Below, one piece after another: positions 37,466-39,072 of a stretch of 39,072 nt of DNA (positions are counted from its first letter, which is position 1; each line of letters opens with the position of its first letter). The stretch is from DASXVX01 sp036504075 (GTDB taxonomy: Bacteria > Bacillota > Sulfobacillia > Symbiobacteriales > Symbiobacteriaceae). A model generated the notes under the pieces. The model saw only the letters and a list, made by a program, of their open reading frames with translations. It did no database searches and was not told where the DNA came from. The stretch covers positions 1 to 39,072 of the forward strand of contig DASXVX010000074.1 of assembly GCA_036504075.1 (NCBI GenBank). The letters are read 5' to 3'. Position numbers and translations under genes: made by a program.

Positions 37466-38920
37466 CTATTTGTCTTCGTTGGGAGTAGGCCAGGGGATAT
37501 CGCCCGGAAGTCTCCCTATGGTTTGGATGATCTCGCCGTCCGACTTCGTAATCACCGTGGGTATGTCCATATTTTTCATGGCCGGAGAGGTCGCACTGGA
37601 CCGCGTCATGCCGATGTTCAGGTTCGCAAAGATGCTCTCAAATTCCTCCGGCGACATCTGTCCGTTCTCAACCATCTCGTACGCCCTTGTGCGAGCCTTC
37701 TCGATGAGCTGGGCGATTTCGGCGATGTCCGAGGTACGGCTCCTCGAAAGACGTTCCAACTGGTTATCAAGAGGAGCATTGCCCTCCCAGTCAGACGGAA
37801 CGATTTTCCGAAGACGGCCCTTGGATTCGATGAAGATGATGTGTTTTATCTCACCGGCATCGGTGGGATAAACATAGATCCTGTCCGGCCCCGGCCGGCT
37901 GATCTTCTCCCGCTTGTAGTCGTTGAAGCCTTCAGTAGAAGGGATGGTGAAGCGGGCGACTTCGTTTCCGGACCTGTCCCGAAGTATCAGGTCTCCCTCT
38001 TGCTCCACCAGGCCGATCTTCTTGGAGACGATCTCAGCGTTCTGTTCGGCGTCCCGGCCAATCTGCCGCAGTTCAGCCGACGTAAACGTGACACCGAGTC
38101 CGACGAAGACCATCTGCGCAAATCGGGAGTAATCCGAGTCGCTGCTGAGCTCGCTGCCTTTCTCGCTCACCAGTTTGAGGTAACTGTAGCGGACGAAGTC
38201 GAAGGGATTGGCGTGAACCCATCCCAGGTTGCCCTGGCGCTCCTGGGCATCCATGTAAAGGGCGTAGTCGCCGAGGAAGAACACGTCGTCGGCCGAGTAA
38301 ACGCCTTGCTTGTAAAGGCTTTGGCCATTGGAGACAAACCGATCGAATCGAGCGAAGTCGTGGGGACCGGGGGATTCCTGTAGGACGATGTTGATACGGT
38401 TACTGTCCCAGGAAACGATGCCGCCAAGCAAGGTGGCAACGTGCCGAATAGGCAGGAACAGGTAATCGCCCTTGAACTGCGGAGGGACGTCCAGATATCC
38501 TGTGTGGTGCCGGACGTCCCCGGTACCGGCGTCCTCAATCCACTTGTCATAAGAACCGCTACCGACGTCCATGCGTACCAGGTTGTGGCGGTTCTGAAGC
38601 CAAACGACCCGCTTAATCGCGCCGTCGGAGTCGGTCCACTGCTCGTAGTCTACCATGGCGCCTAGTCCCTCGCCGACTGCCCGTAGAGAGTACATCCACC
38701 GGTCGCCGACGTACCTGCCCTGGTCGTCATAGACGGGGACGGGGTAACCCGAAGGAAGATTGGCGTCCGTGCACACCTCCACACCGTTGAGTTTGAACTG
38801 GGCGGAACATGCCTGTCCGACGTCCGCCCTAGCCTGTGTGCTGGCTAGCAAGGTAGATCCGATCGCCAGCACTGCCATCATCATCCAAGCGACCGGATTC
38901 CGCATTCGCCTATAGCTCAC
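37466..38920 (-). CDS. Secreted protein with copper-amine-oxidase-N-like domain
   Basis: 484 aa. A signal peptide (YRRMRNPVAWMMMAVLAIG, cleavage near ARA-DVG) is followed at about 25-180 by a domain resembling the copper amine oxidase N-terminal-like family: GDRWMYSLRAVGEGLGAMVD, then YLFLPIRHVATLLGGIVSWD and NRINIVLQE. In Firmicutes this domain is a wall- or matrix-associated module, not an oxidase. The remaining ~300 residues are of unknown fold (DYALYMDAQERQGNLGWVHA, GRLRKIVPSDWEG, NLNIGMTRS). GTG start at 38920 with GGAGGTG upstream; an ATG at 38944 would put extra acidic residues before the signal. The 38921-39072 upstream stretch shows no clear promoter. Confidence 0.78.
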   Translation of the reverse strand: MSYRRMRNPVAWMMMAVLAIGSTLLASTQARADVGQACSAQFKLNGVEVCTDANLPSGYPVPVYDDQGRYVGDRWMYSLRAVGEGLGAMVDYEQWTDSDGAIKRVVWLQNRHNLVRMDVGSGSYDKWIEDAGTGDVRHHTGYLDVPPQFKGDYLFLPIRHVATLLGGIVSWDSNRINIVLQESPGPHDFARFDRFVSNGQSLYKQGVYSADDVFFLGDYALYMDAQERQGNLGWVHANPFDFVRYSYLKLVSEKGSELSSDSDYSRFAQMVFVGLGVTFTSAELRQIGRDAEQNAEIVSKKIGLVEQEGDLILRDRSGNEVARFTIPSTEGFNDYKREKISRPGPDRIYVYPTDAGEIKHIIFIESKGRLRKIVPSDWEGNAPLDNQLERLSRSRTSDIAEIAQLIEKARTRAYEMVENGQMSPEEFESIFANLNIGMTRSSATSPAMKNMDIPTVITKSDGEIIQTIGRLPGDIPWPTPNEDK

Positions 38921-39072
38921 GCATTCCACCTCCACGTCCTCCATTTTCTGCTATCGAGAGACATGGTAACATCTGGGAGTAACTCGCGCATAGAGGATCA
39001 TCTAGGGCATAAAGGAACTTTCGCTCGACGAAAATCGACAATAATCGCGCTCATGGGCCTCCAGAATGGCTT

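Overview
The window looks like chromosomal DNA from a high-GC, Gram-positive-type bacterium, most likely a Firmicute of the Symbiobacterium kind; this is inference. Reasons: strong AAGGAGG-type ribosome binding sites, many GTG and TTG starts, canonical sigma-A promoters with intrinsic terminators, a c-di-AMP (ydaO-type) riboswitch, a bacilliredoxin, a HemQ coproheme decarboxylase, a CsoR-like copper operator, and small low-complexity proteins like those of spore coats. No rRNA, tRNA, CRISPR array or insertion sequence was recognised.

Layout. 1-3.4 kb: a truncated membrane ORF, a Pro/Gly-rich unknown protein, a GKPF-repeat peptide with a sigma-K-like promoter, and a UMF1-type MFS transporter. 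3.4-9 kb: a 77-aa zinc-ribbon protein and the large subunit of glutamate synthase (gltB), whose ~380-nt structured leader contains an intrinsic terminator. 9-10.5 kb: a defence-like TIR protein (ThsB/DUF1863) coupled to a probable gene remnant with a 43-bp duplication; then, divergently, a c-di-AMP riboswitch with terminator leading into a small CxxC protein. 10.5-15.5 kb: tlyA, an AhbD-like radical SAM/SPASM enzyme, a FlK-like thioesterase, a PlsC acyltransferase, and the moaB-hemQ operon. 15.5-21.8 kb: a GFPGFPG-repeat protein, several unknowns, a DUF1232 protein, a SAM methyltransferase, a GNAT acetyltransferase and a SPOUT RNA methyltransferase.

21.8-22.25 kb is non-coding and carries a ~10-bp-phased A-tract repeat that should bend DNA. 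22.3-25.8 kb is a block with different codon texture: DGPF/YCII - ECF42 sigma factor - DGPF/YCII, with an ECF42-type promoter visible upstream, followed by a class C beta-lactamase-like hydrolase. 25.9-29.8 kb: a GNAT acetyltransferase with an apparent internal deletion, a bacilliredoxin, and a DUF1800-DUF1501 pair. 29.8-34.1 kb: copA (Cu+ ATPase with an unusual C-terminal cupredoxin-like domain) under a CsoR-like operator, two related small Gly/Asn/Gln-rich proteins, and an EutQ-like cupin. 34.1-39 kb: a zincin-PAP2 pair; a TPR protein followed by a 43-aa exported-peptide gene that resembles an RRNPP (Rap-Phr-like) receptor and signal; and an operon of a secreted copper-amine-oxidase-N-like protein and a small unknown.

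Most interesting: the TPR protein plus exported peptide, the c-di-AMP riboswitch in front of a tiny CxxC protein, the orphan ThsB, the gltB attenuator-like leader, and the phased A-tracts. Function calls come from reading motifs by eye; no database search was possible.
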